Program-made: the position numbers and the translations under genes
Notes under the pieces: generated by a model
Database searches by the model: none
What the model was told of the DNA's origin: nothing
What the model saw: the letters and a program-made list of their open reading frames with translations, nothing else
Shown here: piece by piece, positions 28,676 to 37,491 of the stretch
Position numbering within the stretch: position 1 is the first letter of the stretch
How the letters are laid out: each line of letters opens with the position of its first letter
Source of the DNA: an uncultured Ruthenibacterium sp.
GTDB taxonomy: Bacteria; Bacillota; Clostridia; Oscillospirales; Ruminococcaceae
Direction of reading: 5' to 3'
NCBI GenBank assembly: GCA_944388395.1
Contig: CALXIP010000032.1
Coordinates: 1 to 46,463 of the forward strand
DNA length: 46,463 bases

Positions 28676-29963
28676 GACCAGCAAACAGGCGGTCGAGCGG
28701 GCAACAGCTTTTGAAAAAACGGTTCTGCCCAACGGCCTGACGGTTCTGGTGCATCCCATGCCAGGCTTTACCGGCGTTTATGCGCTGTATGGTACAAAGT
28801 TCGGCAGCATCGACCGCTCCTTTGTTCTGGATGGAAAGCGCTGGGATCTGCCCGCCGGTGTGGCGCACTTTCTGGAGCACAAAATGTTTGAGAACGAAGA
28901 GGGGGACGCTTTTACGCTTTATGCGAAAACGGGCGCCAATGCCAACGCGTATACCAGCTTCGATAAAACCTGTTATCTGTTTTCGGCCTCCAGCCGCACA
29001 GAGGAAAATCTGGACATTCTGCTGAGCTTTGTGTCCCGCCCGTATTTTACGGAAAAGACCATTGCCAAAGAGCAGGGAATCATCGGGCAGGAAATTAAAA
29101 TGTACGACGATTCCCCCGATTGGCGGCTGATGTTCAGCGTCTATCAGTGCCTGTACGGGCAGCATCCGGTGCGCGAAGACATCGCCGGAAGTGTGGAGAG
29201 CATCGCAGAAATCACGCCGGAAATGCTGTATGCCTGTGCAGATGCGTTTTATCGCCCCCAAAACATGGCGTTGGCTGTGGCGGGCAATGTGACCATGCAG
29301 CAGGTGCTGGATGCGGTGGAGCGGGCTGCTATCCCGGAGAAGACGGGTGTGGTGGAACGCATTCCGGTGTGTGAGCCCCGGCAGGTGGCCGAGAAGGAGC
29401 GGTCCTTCTCCATGCCGGTGTCCAAACCGCTGCTGGGCGTGGGCTTTAAAGAAGCGTTGCCCGAGCCGGAGAATCAGTTGAAGACGGAATTCCTCTGTGA
29501 CATTCTCACCGAATTGATTTGTGGAAGCATGACGCCGCTGTATCGGAAATTGTATGACGAGAATCTGGTCAGCCCGGGATTTTCCGGTGAAATCCTCAGT
29601 GTGCCCGGCGCTTTGTGCACGGTCTTCGGCGGTGAGACAAGCCGCCCGGAATATGTGCGGGAGCTTCTCTTGCAGGAAATTCGCCGTCTGCGCAGCGAGG
29701 GTGTGGATGCAGAACTGTTTACGCTGTGCAAAAATCAGCTGTATGGTGAGCTGATTGCAGATCTGGAGAATATTGACGATGTGGCGGCAGGCCTGTTCAG
29801 TGCGTTCAGCCGTGGCCGCACACCCGCAGAGGAAATCGACACGCTGGCTGCCATTACGCTGGAAGACGTGAACAGCGCGCTGCAGAATTTGCTGCAGGAA
29901 GAGTACAGTGCCACCGTGATCATCCGCCCCGCAGGGGAAAAGAAAGGGGAACTTGCTTCATGA
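28668..29963 (+). CDS. M16 zinc peptidase (YmfH-like)
   Basis: This 431-residue partner carries the inverted zinc motif HFLEH (residues 67-71) with a downstream acidic region (EEG then the conserved NAYTSFDKT segment), so it should be the catalytic subunit. Start is ATG at 28668, nine bases after AAAGGAG; an ATG at 28662 is too close to the site. It overlaps both its neighbours, the YmfF-like gene and lgt, so all three are translated together. Confidence 0.9.
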   Translation: MSETSKQAVERATAFEKTVLPNGLTVLVHPMPGFTGVYALYGTKFGSIDRSFVLDGKRWDLPAGVAHFLEHKMFENEEGDAFTLYAKTGANANAYTSFDKTCYLFSASSRTEENLDILLSFVSRPYFTEKTIAKEQGIIGQEIKMYDDSPDWRLMFSVYQCLYGQHPVREDIAGSVESIAEITPEMLYACADAFYRPQNMALAVAGNVTMQQVLDAVERAAIPEKTGVVERIPVCEPRQVAEKERSFSMPVSKPLLGVGFKEALPEPENQLKTEFLCDILTELICGSMTPLYRKLYDENLVSPGFSGEILSVPGALCTVFGGETSRPEYVRELLLQEIRRLRSEGVDAELFTLCKNQLYGELIADLENIDDVAAGLFSAFSRGRTPAEEIDTLAAITLEDVNSALQNLLQEEYSATVIIRPAGEKKGELAS

Positions 29964-31156
29964 TCAACCATGTAACTTTTCCGGGGCTGGGCCTTTCCAT
30001 GACCATCAACCGGGTGGCGTTTACCGTGTTCGGCGTGCCGGTGTACTGGTACGGAATCTGCATCGCTTTGGGATTGGTGTTGGGATTGGCCTTCGCTTTT
30101 TCCAAGGCACGCAGCTATGGCATTGATTCGGACCGCATGATCGATGTGGTCATGCTGGCGACGCTGTGCGCCATTGTGGGCGCCCGCGCTTATTATGTGG
30201 TTTTTGCCCCGTTTGAATATGAAAGCCTGTGGGATATGATCAACCTGCGTGACGGCGGTCTGGCCATTTATGGCGGTGTGCTGGCGGCGTTTGTCTCTGC
30301 GCTGTTCCTTTGCCGCTGGCGCAAGGTGCCCACGCTTCCCATGTTCGATCTGGCGGCCATGGGCTTTCTGATCGGGCAGGGGCTTGGTCGTTGGGGAAAC
30401 TTCTTCAACCAGGAAGCCTTTGGCACCAATACCACCCTGCCCTGGGGCATGTACAGCGAAGGAACGCAGAACTATCTTGCATCGGTGCAGGCAACGCTGG
30501 CGGCACAGGGCGTGACCGTAGACCCATCCCTGCCGGTTCATCCGACCTTTTTGTATGAAAGCCTGTGGTGCCTGTTGGGATTTGTGGTGCTGTTTTTGTA
30601 TCAGAAACGGCGCAAATTCCACGGCGAGATTTTCCTGCTGTATATCATCTGGTACGGTGCCGAGCGCTTTATCGTGGAAGGACTGCGCACCGACAGTTTG
30701 GAGACCGTTGGCGGCATCCGCGTCAGCCAGCTGCTGGCACTTGTGTCCGTGATCGGTGCGGCAGGTGTCTGGCTGTGGCAGCGGAAGGTGCATCGGGGTC
30801 AACCTTTGATGATTACTTACCCGGTGGTGGACAAGCGTTTGGACGGTCCTGCGGTTTTGACCTGGAACGTAAACGAGACGCCCAGTGTGCAGGAACTGAA
30901 GGAGCGCATTGACCGGCTGGTGGAACAGGAGAAGGCGGCGGAGAGCAAGAAAGATTCCGCCGAAACGGAAGCGGCACCGGCTGCTGAGGAAAAAACACAG
31001 CCCAAAGCGGCAACGGTGCGCAAGCCCCGTGCGGATCGCGCAAGGGTATTGGAACGCCGCGCTGCACGACAGACGGTCAATGTTCATGCAGAGGCGGCGC
31101 GGGCGCTGCGCTCACTGGAAAACGAGCGCCCCAGCCGCCGGCGTATCCGGCACTGA
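29960..31156 (+). CDS. lgt: prolipoprotein diacylglyceryl transferase with a long charged tail
   Basis: Lgt attaches diacylglycerol to the lipobox cysteine of prolipoproteins in the membrane. The signature GRWGNFFNQE is at residues 143-152 and the seven-helix core is complete by about residue 280. About 115 further residues follow, rich in Glu, Lys, Ala and Arg (for example ERIDRLVEQEKAAESKKD), a predicted cytoplasmic coiled-coil tail absent from typical 260-290-residue enzymes. ATG at 29960 overlaps the preceding stop by four bases. Confidence 0.95.
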   Translation: MINHVTFPGLGLSMTINRVAFTVFGVPVYWYGICIALGLVLGLAFAFSKARSYGIDSDRMIDVVMLATLCAIVGARAYYVVFAPFEYESLWDMINLRDGGLAIYGGVLAAFVSALFLCRWRKVPTLPMFDLAAMGFLIGQGLGRWGNFFNQEAFGTNTTLPWGMYSEGTQNYLASVQATLAAQGVTVDPSLPVHPTFLYESLWCLLGFVVLFLYQKRRKFHGEIFLLYIIWYGAERFIVEGLRTDSLETVGGIRVSQLLALVSVIGAAGVWLWQRKVHRGQPLMITYPVVDKRLDGPAVLTWNVNETPSVQELKERIDRLVEQEKAAESKKDSAETEAAPAAEEKTQPKAATVRKPRADRARVLERRAARQTVNVHAEAARALRSLENERPSRRRIRH

Positions 31157-31182
31157 GCACATCCGAGGGGGGAGAGAACAAG

Positions 31183-32040
31183 ATGGCAAAGCTGATCAGC
31201 GGCAAAGAGCTGGCCGCACGTGTCAAACAGGAAGTGGCGCAGGAAGTACAAGCGCTGCGTCAAAAGCAGATCACCGTCCGTCTGGCAGTCATCATTGTAG
31301 GAGAAAATCCGGCAAGTATGACCTATGTGGCGGGCAAGGCGCGGGATTGCGAGGCTTGCGGGATCGAATCGGATGTGATTCGGCTGCCGGAGCAGACCAC
31401 TGAGGCGGAATTGCTGGAGCGTGTGCGCGCCTGCAATGAGGATCCTTCGGTCAATGGACTTTTGGTACAGCTGCCGCTTCCCAAACATATTTGCGAAAAG
31501 AATGTGATCGATGCCATTGCACCGGAAAAAGATGTAGACGGTTTTACGCCGGTGAATGTGGGAAAAATGGTGATCGGTGAATCCTGCTTCCTGCCCTGCA
31601 CACCTGCGGGCTGTCTGGAGATGCTGCGCAGCACGGGCCTTTCCATGGAGGGCAAGAACGCTGTTGTGGTGGGCCGCTCCAATATTGTGGGAAAACCCAT
31701 GGCGCTGTTGTTGTGTGCGCAGAATGCCACTGTGACGCTGTGCCATTCCCGTACACAGGATCTGGCGGAGATCTGCCGCCGGGCGGATATTTTGGTGGCA
31801 GCTGTGGGACGCGAAGGGTTTATCACCGGTGATATGGTCAAACCCGGCGCAGTGGTCATCGATGTGGGAATCAACCGCGGCGCAGATGGAAAGCTGCACG
31901 GAGATGTGGATTTTGAGGCGGCCAGCGAGAAGGCTGCTTTCATCACGCCCGTGCCCGGAGGTGTGGGCCTGATGACCCGCGCGATGCTCATGCGCAATAC
32001 TCTGGAGGCTGCCAAGCGGCAGAGAGGACAGGCGGAATGA
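31183..32040 (+). CDS. folD: bifunctional methylenetetrahydrofolate dehydrogenase/cyclohydrolase
   Basis: This 285-residue cytosolic enzyme interconverts methylene-, methenyl- and formyl-tetrahydrofolate. It has the substrate motif VGENPASMTYV, the GLLVQLPLPKHI segment, the NADP site VVVGRSNIVGKPMA and the C-terminal PVPGGVGLMT. The ATG at 31183 follows GAGGGGGGAGAG. Its end overlaps the next membrane gene by four bases (ATGA). Confidence 0.97.
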   Translation: MAKLISGKELAARVKQEVAQEVQALRQKQITVRLAVIIVGENPASMTYVAGKARDCEACGIESDVIRLPEQTTEAELLERVRACNEDPSVNGLLVQLPLPKHICEKNVIDAIAPEKDVDGFTPVNVGKMVIGESCFLPCTPAGCLEMLRSTGLSMEGKNAVVVGRSNIVGKPMALLLCAQNATVTLCHSRTQDLAEICRRADILVAAVGREGFITGDMVKPGAVVIDVGINRGADGKLHGDVDFEAASEKAAFITPVPGGVGLMTRAMLMRNTLEAAKRQRGQAE

Positions 32041-33332
32041 ATTTTTTGCGGAAATACGGCTGGCTGGCGGCCATCTTTGCCGTTCTGCTGGGCGCGGTCT
32101 TTTTTGTGGGTCCCGGCCGGGAAATGGCTGCCGGAACGGACATTACCTCGGAAGAAATTATGATCGGCGATATGATTTATGACCGGCAGAACCCGCAGGA
32201 CCCGGCGCGCATTCTCCTTCAAAGGTATGTATCTCCCCTGACAGAGCACAGCCTGGGACGCAAGTATGTCACGGATGTTTATGTTCAGGATGGGACGCTT
32301 CCTTCTGAGGACTTTGAAACGTACGATTCACAACCCGGCCTGGCGGGCATTGTATATGGTCTGGCGGACCGTCTTCTGCCTTTTTCGCCGCAAACGCGAC
32401 TGGCTGTTTTGCATGGGGTCAACGGGGTGTTGTACTGTCTGATGCTGACGGTGATCCTTGGCTGGGCGGCGCGCTGGTTCGGAAAAGGTGCGATGGTTCT
32501 GAGCGCTGTATGCGCGGCAGCAATCATGCCGCATACCTTCAGCTTTGCCACCAATCTGTATTGGCTTGGCTGGGTGCAGATGCTGCCCATGGCGGTCATG
32601 TGCTTTACACTGCGACGGGGCCTTCCGGCCCGGCACTGCGGCCTTCGGTTGTTTTTGAGCGCATTTATCCCATGCCTGATCCGTTTTTTGTGTCAGTACG
32701 AGTATGTTTCGGATGTGTGCATCTGCCTGATGGTGCCGGTTTTGGTGCAGCTTTGGGCAGAACCGGACGGCGCGCGGCGCTTTTGGCGCACAGCAGTTCC
32801 GCCGACCGTGGGCGCATTGGCGGCCTTTGGCGCATCGGTAGTGTATAAACTCTGTGTGCTGGCGCGGCTGGACGGCGGATTTGCAGCTGCATGGAAGAGG
32901 TTTATGGAACCGGTGGCAGTTCGCCTGTTTGGAAAAGCCTCGGAAGCCTATGAGTATTCACAAGAGGCTTCGCAGGCAAGTTTGCCGGAGACCTTCCGCC
33001 GGGTTTTGAAAACGCCTTTGTATGAGGTGGGCGGCATTCGGGTGCAGCTTTGGCATTTCCTGGCACTGGCGGCAATGGCACTGTTGCTGGTGGCGGTTTT
33101 GTGGGCGCTGCGCCGGGGTGCACAGAGCCGCGGCGCACAGCTGAGTTTTGCGTTCTTAAGTTTTTTGGCGGCAGCTTCCTGGCTGGTGCTGGCCAAGCCC
33201 CACAGCTATGTGCATGTGGGATGGGCTCAGGCAACCTTTTTTATGCCGTTCCTTTTGTGTCTGCCTGCTTATTGGATTCTGGCTGCGGGAGACCTGCTGC
33301 GTTTTTTCGGAAAAAGCAGGCACAGCGCTTGA
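32037..33332 (+). CDS. unrecognised polytopic membrane protein
   Basis: This 431-residue protein has one N-terminal helix, an extracytoplasmic loop of about 80 residues rich in Asp and Glu, then roughly eight more helices. The layout recalls GT-C-type glycosyltransferases, but I see no diagnostic motif and do not recognise a family. It is translationally coupled to folD by an ATGA overlap. Its stop codon lies inside the -35 box of the rplU promoter. I do not infer a function from folD, since such couplings often join unrelated genes. Confidence 0.65.
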   Translation: MNFLRKYGWLAAIFAVLLGAVFFVGPGREMAAGTDITSEEIMIGDMIYDRQNPQDPARILLQRYVSPLTEHSLGRKYVTDVYVQDGTLPSEDFETYDSQPGLAGIVYGLADRLLPFSPQTRLAVLHGVNGVLYCLMLTVILGWAARWFGKGAMVLSAVCAAAIMPHTFSFATNLYWLGWVQMLPMAVMCFTLRRGLPARHCGLRLFLSAFIPCLIRFLCQYEYVSDVCICLMVPVLVQLWAEPDGARRFWRTAVPPTVGALAAFGASVVYKLCVLARLDGGFAAAWKRFMEPVAVRLFGKASEAYEYSQEASQASLPETFRRVLKTPLYEVGGIRVQLWHFLALAAMALLLVAVLWALRRGAQSRGAQLSFAFLSFLAAASWLVLAKPHSYVHVGWAQATFFMPFLLCLPAYWILAAGDLLRFFGKSRHSA

Positions 33333-33358
33333 CATTTTTGCATCGTTTGTGGTATAGT
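33329..33358 (+). promoter_or_regulatory. strong promoter of rplU-rpmA
   Basis: TTGACA (33329-33334), an 18-nt spacer and TATAGT (33353-33358) preceded by TGG. The -35 overlaps the stop codon of the preceding gene. Confidence 0.88.
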
Positions 33359-33447
33359 GTATGAGCCGCTTGGTTTGGGCTCCTGAAGTGTCGGCGTTTG
33401 CCGGCCGCCTGTTTGTCCAGCGAGACTTATGAAAATGAGGGAAACAA
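33359..33447 (+). ncRNA. probable ribosomal protein L21 leader
   Basis: About 85 nt separate the promoter from rplU. The leader holds hairpins (GAGCC 33363-33367 with GGCTC 33378-33382; CGGC 33392-33395 with GCCG 33400-33403). Position and length fit the autoregulatory L21 leader known from Firmicutes, but I cannot score it against the family model. Confidence 0.5.
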
Positions 33448-33759
33448 ATGTACGCAGTGATCGTTACCGGCGGTAAACAGTACCGCGTGGAAAAAGGCGA
33501 CGTCATCTTCGTTGAGAAGCTGAACGCCGAGGCTGAGAGCACTTACACCTTCGACAACGTTTTGGCGGTTGGCGAAGAGGGCAGCGTGAAATTCGGCACT
33601 CCGGTTGTGGAGGGCGCGAAAGTCACCGGCAAAGTTCTGAAAAACGGCAAAGGCAAGAAGATTACCGTTTTGACCTATCGTCCCAAAAAGGACTCCAAGC
33701 GCAAGAAAGGTCATCGTCAGCCGTATACCAAGATTGAGATCACCGAGATCAACGGTTAA
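33448..33759 (+). CDS. rplU: 50S ribosomal protein L21
   Basis: This 103-residue protein binds 23S rRNA in the large subunit. It starts [17 protein letters not shown] and ends with the conserved [15 protein letters not shown] segment. The ATG follows GAGGGA. It is the first gene of a two-gene operon with rpmA, under a strong promoter and a probable leader. No prp (ysxB) gene lies between it and rpmA, which is unusual for a Firmicute. Confidence 0.97.
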   Translation: MYAVIVTGGKQYRVEKGDVIFVEKLNAEAESTYTFDNVLAVGEEGSVKFGTPVVEGAKVTGKVLKNGKGKKITVLTYRPKKDSKRKKGHRQPYTKIEITEING

Positions 33760-33777
33760 TAGGGGAGGGTATTTAAC

Positions 33778-34029
33778 ATGGCACATAAAAAAGGCGTAGG
33801 TTCTACCAAAAACGGCCGTGATTCCGAGTCCAAGCGCCTCGGCGTGAAACGCGGCGACGGCCAGTTTGTACTCGCCGGCAATATTTTGGTCCGTCAGCGC
33901 GGCACTCACATCCATCCGGGTGAGAATGTGGGCCGCGGAAGCGACGACACGCTGTTTGCTCTGGTTGATGGCCGCGTTTCTTTTGAGCGCGTCGGCCGTG
34001 ACCGCAAGCAGGTCAGCATCAAGCAATAA
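33778..34029 (+). CDS. rpmA: 50S ribosomal protein L27
   Basis: This 83-residue protein reaches into the peptidyl-transferase centre through its N terminus. It begins directly with [15 protein letters not shown], without the short MLxxxLQFFA-type extension that Firmicute L27 usually carries and that the Prp protease removes. The core ([25 protein letters not shown]) is normal. It starts 18 bases after rplU and is followed by a terminator. Confidence 0.97.
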   Translation: MAHKKGVGSTKNGRDSESKRLGVKRGDGQFVLAGNILVRQRGTHIHPGENVGRGSDDTLFALVDGRVSFERVGRDRKQVSIKQ

Positions 34030-34040
34030 GTTGTTTTTGC

Positions 34041-34068
34041 AAGCCGGGGCAGTTGTCCCGGCTTTTTT
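34041..34068 (+). terminator. terminator of rplU-rpmA
   Basis: AAGCCGGG (34041-34048) pairs with CCCGGCTT (34057-34064) and is followed by a T tract. Confidence 0.9.
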
Positions 34069-34140
34069 GTGTGAACGGGGAATACTAAAACCGACCGTGA
34101 GACACTGCGCGCAATGCCGCGCATCAGAAAAGGAGACGCT

Positions 34141-35412
34141 ATGTTTATCGATACCGCTCAAATCTACATCAAGGCGGGCAATGGCGGCGATGGTGCCGTC
34201 GCCTTTCATCGTGAAAAATACGTGGCGGCCGGCGGCCCGGATGGCGGCGATGGCGGCCGCGGCGGCAATGTGGTGTTTGTGGCCGATTCCAATCTTTCCA
34301 CGCTGATGGATTTTCGCTACAAACGCAAGTACGTGGCGCAGACGGGTGAGAATGGCCGCGGAAGCCGCTGCAACGGGAAAAATGCGCCCGATCTGGTGAT
34401 TCGGGTTCCCCGGGGAACTGTGGTTCGGGACGCGCAGAGCAATCTTGTGATTGCGGATATTTCCGGCGACGAGCCGGTTGTCATTGCAAAAGGTGGCAAG
34501 GGCGGCTGGGGCAACGTGCACTTTGCCACGCCGACTCGGCAGATCCCCAAATTTGCCCGGCCCGGGCAAAGAGGGGAGGAACTGACCGTTCGTCTGGAAT
34601 TGAAACTGATTGCGGACGTGGGCCTGGTCGGATTCCCGAATGTTGGCAAAATCACACTGATTTCTGTGATCAGCGCGGCAAAACCCAAAATTGCAAACTA
34701 CCATTTTACGACTTTGTCGCCGGTGCTGGGTGTGGTCAAGGTAGGGCCGGAAGCCAGTTTTGTGGCGGCGGATATCCCGGGTTTGATTGAAGGTGCGGCT
34801 GACGGTGTGGGCTTGGGCCACGATTTTCTGCGCCATGTGGATCGCTGCCGCCTGCTGCTGCATGTGGTGGACGTGTCCGGCTGTGAAGGCCGCGACCCCA
34901 AGGATGACTTTGAAAAAATCAATACCGAACTGGAACGCTTTTCGCCGGAACTGGCCCAGCGCCCGCAGATCGTGCTGGGAAATAAATGCGATATTGCCAG
35001 CAGCGAACAGATCGAGGATTTTCGGTCGTTTGTGGAAGAAAAGGGACTTTTGTTCCTGCCGGTCAGCGCGGCAACGCGGCAAGGGTTGGATGCACTGCCC
35101 GGCTTGGTCTATGAGCGGCTGAAAGAACTGCCGCCGGTGGCGGTGTATGAACCGGAATATGTAAAGCCGGACCCGGCGCTGAAAGATCCCCGTGCGTTCT
35201 CTGTTACCAAAGAGGACGAGCACGTGTGGAATGTGGATGCGCCGTGGCTGGAGGACATTCTGGCGGGCAGCGATGTGGACGATTACGAAAGTCTGCAGTA
35301 TTTTCAGCGGCAGCTGCAGGATAGCGGCGTGATTGCCAAGCTGGTGGAAATGGGTGTTGAAGAGGACGACACCATCTGCATTGGCGAATATCAATTTGAC
35401 TATGTGTTCTGA
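34141..35412 (+). CDS. obgE: Obg-type GTPase with an altered P-loop
   Basis: This 423-residue essential-type GTPase acts in 50S ribosome assembly and stress responses. It has the glycine-rich Obg domain (residues 1-158), a G domain and a C-terminal OCT domain. G3 (DIPGLIEGA) and G4 (NKCD) are normal. The G1 loop reads GFPNVGKITLIS: residue 171, after Lys170, is Ile (codon ATC at 34651-34653) where Obg proteins have Ser (GKST), the residue that coordinates Mg2+. The start ATG at 34141 follows AAAAGGAG. The change could be a real variant, a suppressor-tolerated mutation or a sequencing error. Confidence 0.93.
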   Translation: MFIDTAQIYIKAGNGGDGAVAFHREKYVAAGGPDGGDGGRGGNVVFVADSNLSTLMDFRYKRKYVAQTGENGRGSRCNGKNAPDLVIRVPRGTVVRDAQSNLVIADISGDEPVVIAKGGKGGWGNVHFATPTRQIPKFARPGQRGEELTVRLELKLIADVGLVGFPNVGKITLISVISAAKPKIANYHFTTLSPVLGVVKVGPEASFVAADIPGLIEGAADGVGLGHDFLRHVDRCRLLLHVVDVSGCEGRDPKDDFEKINTELERFSPELAQRPQIVLGNKCDIASSEQIEDFRSFVEEKGLLFLPVSAATRQGLDALPGLVYERLKELPPVAVYEPEYVKPDPALKDPRAFSVTKEDEHVWNVDAPWLEDILAGSDVDDYESLQYFQRQLQDSGVIAKLVEMGVEEDDTICIGEYQFDYVF

Positions 35413-35429
35413 CAAAGGAGGGCGCGCGC

Positions 35430-35852
35430 ATGTTGTTTGAGGCGAATCCGGGTGAAAAGATCGACATTCGGGAACAGTCTCCCTTGTCTCTGGCTTTTGT
35501 GGGAGACGGAGTTTTCGAACTGCTGGTGCGCGCCCGTTTGGTGGAATACACACGGCTGGTGCCGAACCAGCTGCATCGGCACGCGGTCCGCTTCGTTTCG
35601 GCCCGCGGCCAGTGCCTGGGGCTGGAGGCGATTCTTCCGCTGCTGGATGAAGAAGAGCTGGCGGTGGTGCGGCGCGGCAAAAATGCCAGCAAAGCCACTG
35701 TGGCGAAACATGCGACGCCGCAGGAATACCGGGCGTCCACTGCATTGGAAGCGCTGTTCGGCTGGCTGTATCTGCAGAAGCGGGAAGCGCGTATTTACGA
35801 GCTCTTTTCCAAGGTGTGGGACGCAATCGACGCGGCCGCCCAGACGGAATAA
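35430..35852 (+). CDS. mrnC: mini-ribonuclease III
   Basis: This 140-residue protein is an RNase III catalytic domain without the double-stranded RNA-binding domain. The motifs SLAFVGDGVFELLVR and YRASTALEALFGWLYL match MrnC, which matures 23S rRNA in Firmicutes. The ATG follows AAAGGAGG and lies 17 bases after obgE. A long hairpin terminator follows. The genes around it are also ribosome-related. Confidence 0.93.
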   Translation: MLFEANPGEKIDIREQSPLSLAFVGDGVFELLVRARLVEYTRLVPNQLHRHAVRFVSARGQCLGLEAILPLLDEEELAVVRRGKNASKATVAKHATPQEYRASTALEALFGWLYLQKREARIYELFSKVWDAIDAAAQTE

Positions 35853-35855
35853 ACG

Positions 35856-35907
35856 AAAAGCGCGGCGTGTATTCCAAGAGCTTGCTTTGGAAAACACGCT
35901 GCGCTTT
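35856..35907. terminator. long terminator after mrnC
   Basis: A nearly complete inverted repeat (AAAAGCGC, GCGTGT, TTCCAA on the left; TTTGGAA, ACACGC, GCGCTTTT on the right) is followed by a T-rich end. It separates mrnC from the converging small minus-strand gene. Confidence 0.85.
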
Positions 35908-35938
35908 TGTGCGTACAAATTGTTAAGGGGATCGAAGG

Positions 35939-36088
35939 TTATTTGCAGTTGGATGCGTTGCGGCTGTTGGAGCTGGTAGCTCGACCGGAAACTTTGCCAG
36001 TGGTTTTACTGGTCGTCTTGTTGCTGGTCTTGCTGGAGCTGGTGCGGTTGCTCGTTTTGTTCTGAGTGCTGCGATTATCCATTGTCAT
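35939..36088 (-). CDS. 49-residue Ser/Thr/Lys/Asn-rich peptide
   Basis: A short frame begins ATGACAATGGATAATCGC on the minus strand behind an excellent AGGAGGTGA site. The predicted peptide (MTMDNRSTQNKTSNRTSSS and on through NKTTSKTTGK to NASNCK) is almost entirely Ser, Thr, Asn, Lys and Arg, with no hydrophobic core, and ends in a single Cys-Lys. I do not recognise it. It could be a nucleic-acid-binding, surface or spore-coat-like peptide, or a leader. The ribosome site makes translation likely despite its size. Confidence 0.55.
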   Translation of the reverse strand: MTMDNRSTQNKTSNRTSSSKTSNKTTSKTTGKVSGRATSSNSRNASNCK

Positions 36089-36150
36089 TTCACCTCCTGA
36101 CACCCATAGTATCTGCAAGTTTTTCGCGCAATATACGAGAGGAAAAATTT

Positions 36151-37491
36151 ATGAGTGATTCCTATTTTGAGGCTCGGGAACGGGAGCTGCTGGGCGAACA
36201 ATACCAGAAGATGTATGCCTCTGCCCAGCACGTTTACCGTGCGGTGACGGTGAATCTGCTGCGCACCGATGCGCAAACATTTGCCCGCAGTGCCGATTTT
36301 CTGGAAGGTCCGGCACCTTTCTGCCCGGAGAGTTTTTATTTGAAAGAAAATACGCGGCCCGGCCGGCATCCCTATCATCATGCAGGAGTTTATTATGTGC
36401 AGGAGGCGAGTGCGGCGGCACCGGCAGCTCTTTTGAATGTTCAGCCGGGAGATCGGGTTCTGGACCTGTGTGCCGCACCGGGCGGAAAATCCAGTCAGCT
36501 GGGTGCCCGTCTGCAGGGAAAGGGACTTTTGGTTTCCAATGAGTATGTGGCCGCGCGTGCGCAGATCCTGAAAAACAATCTGGAACGAATGGGAATTTTC
36601 AACGCCTGGGTGTTGAACGAGGATGCTTCACATGTGGCGGATGCGTTTCCGGAGTTTTTTGACAAGGTTTTGGTGGATGCACCCTGCTCCGGCGAAGGGA
36701 TGTTTCGGAAGGAAGAGGAGGCGCTGCGCCAACATTCGCAGGCATTGGTTCGTCAGTGCTCCGAAATGGGCGCGGAGATTTTAGAGCACGCTGCGCGCTG
36801 TTTGGCACCCGGCGGTCTGTTGTGCTATTCCACGTGCACCTTTGCCCCGGAAGAGGATGAAGGGCAAATCGGCCGCTTTCTTTCGCGCCACCCGGAGTTC
36901 TCGCTTTTGCCGGTTCGGCTTGCGGCTGGAAGTCCGGGCGAAGAGGCCCGCCGCTGCGGTTGGGATTTCGATGCGTCTTTGTGCTGGCGCATTTACCCGT
37001 GCCATGGCGGCGAGGGACACTTCATGGCGCTTCTGCAAAAGGCTGGAACGCCTCAGCCCGGGCGCTCTGTTTCACACAAGGCAAAACCTGCCAAAGAATG
37101 CGGGCAGTTTTTAGACGAAATGTTCGGACAGCTGCCCGGCATTCCAGTGCAGAATGGCGACCGCTGGTATCTTGTGCCGGAACTGGCGTCTCCTGCGGGG
37201 CGTCTGCGTACCGTCCGCTGCGGAGTGGAACTGGGCAGTGTGGTCAAGGGAAGGTTCGTTCCTGCGCATGGACTGGCCATGGCGTTCGGCAGTCTTTGCC
37301 GCAATACAGAACAGCTGACGCTGGCAGACCCCAGAACAGCCGCCTGGCTGCGGGGGGAAGAGATTGCGGCAAAAACAGCAGGGAATGGATGGACCGCAGT
37401 GCTGGTGGACGGATTCCCGCTCGGATGGGGAAAATGCAGTGCAGGACGTGTTAAAAACCACTATCCGAAGGGCCTGCGGAACTTGGGATAG
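36151..37491 (+). CDS. RsmF-type 16S rRNA m5C methyltransferase
   Basis: This 446-residue enzyme is of the NOL1/NOP2/Sun family. It has the S-adenosylmethionine motif VLDLCAAPGGKSSQLG, the active-site motif DAPCSGEGMFRK and the second catalytic-cysteine region CYSTCTFAPEE. A C-terminal PUA-like region follows (LGSVVKGRFVPAHGLAM), as in RsmF/YebU, which methylates a cytosine of 16S rRNA. ATG at 36151 follows GAGAGG; upstream in-frame starts would overlap the divergent small gene. It neighbours other translation genes. Confidence 0.9.
   Translation: MSDSYFEARERELLGEQYQKMYASAQHVYRAVTVNLLRTDAQTFARSADFLEGPAPFCPESFYLKENTRPGRHPYHHAGVYYVQEASAAAPAALLNVQPGDRVLDLCAAPGGKSSQLGARLQGKGLLVSNEYVAARAQILKNNLERMGIFNAWVLNEDASHVADAFPEFFDKVLVDAPCSGEGMFRKEEEALRQHSQALVRQCSEMGAEILEHAARCLAPGGLLCYSTCTFAPEEDEGQIGRFLSRHPEFSLLPVRLAAGSPGEEARRCGWDFDASLCWRIYPCHGGEGHFMALLQKAGTPQPGRSVSHKAKPAKECGQFLDEMFGQLPGIPVQNGDRWYLVPELASPAGRLRTVRCGVELGSVVKGRFVPAHGLAMAFGSLCRNTEQLTLADPRTAAWLRGEEIAAKTAGNGWTAVLVDGFPLGWGKCSAGRVKNHYPKGLRNLG

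Noticed and set aside
33427-35877. A very long minus-strand frame opposite rplU, rpmA, obgE and mrnC
   Set aside because: All four plus-strand genes are certain; the frame is a shadow.
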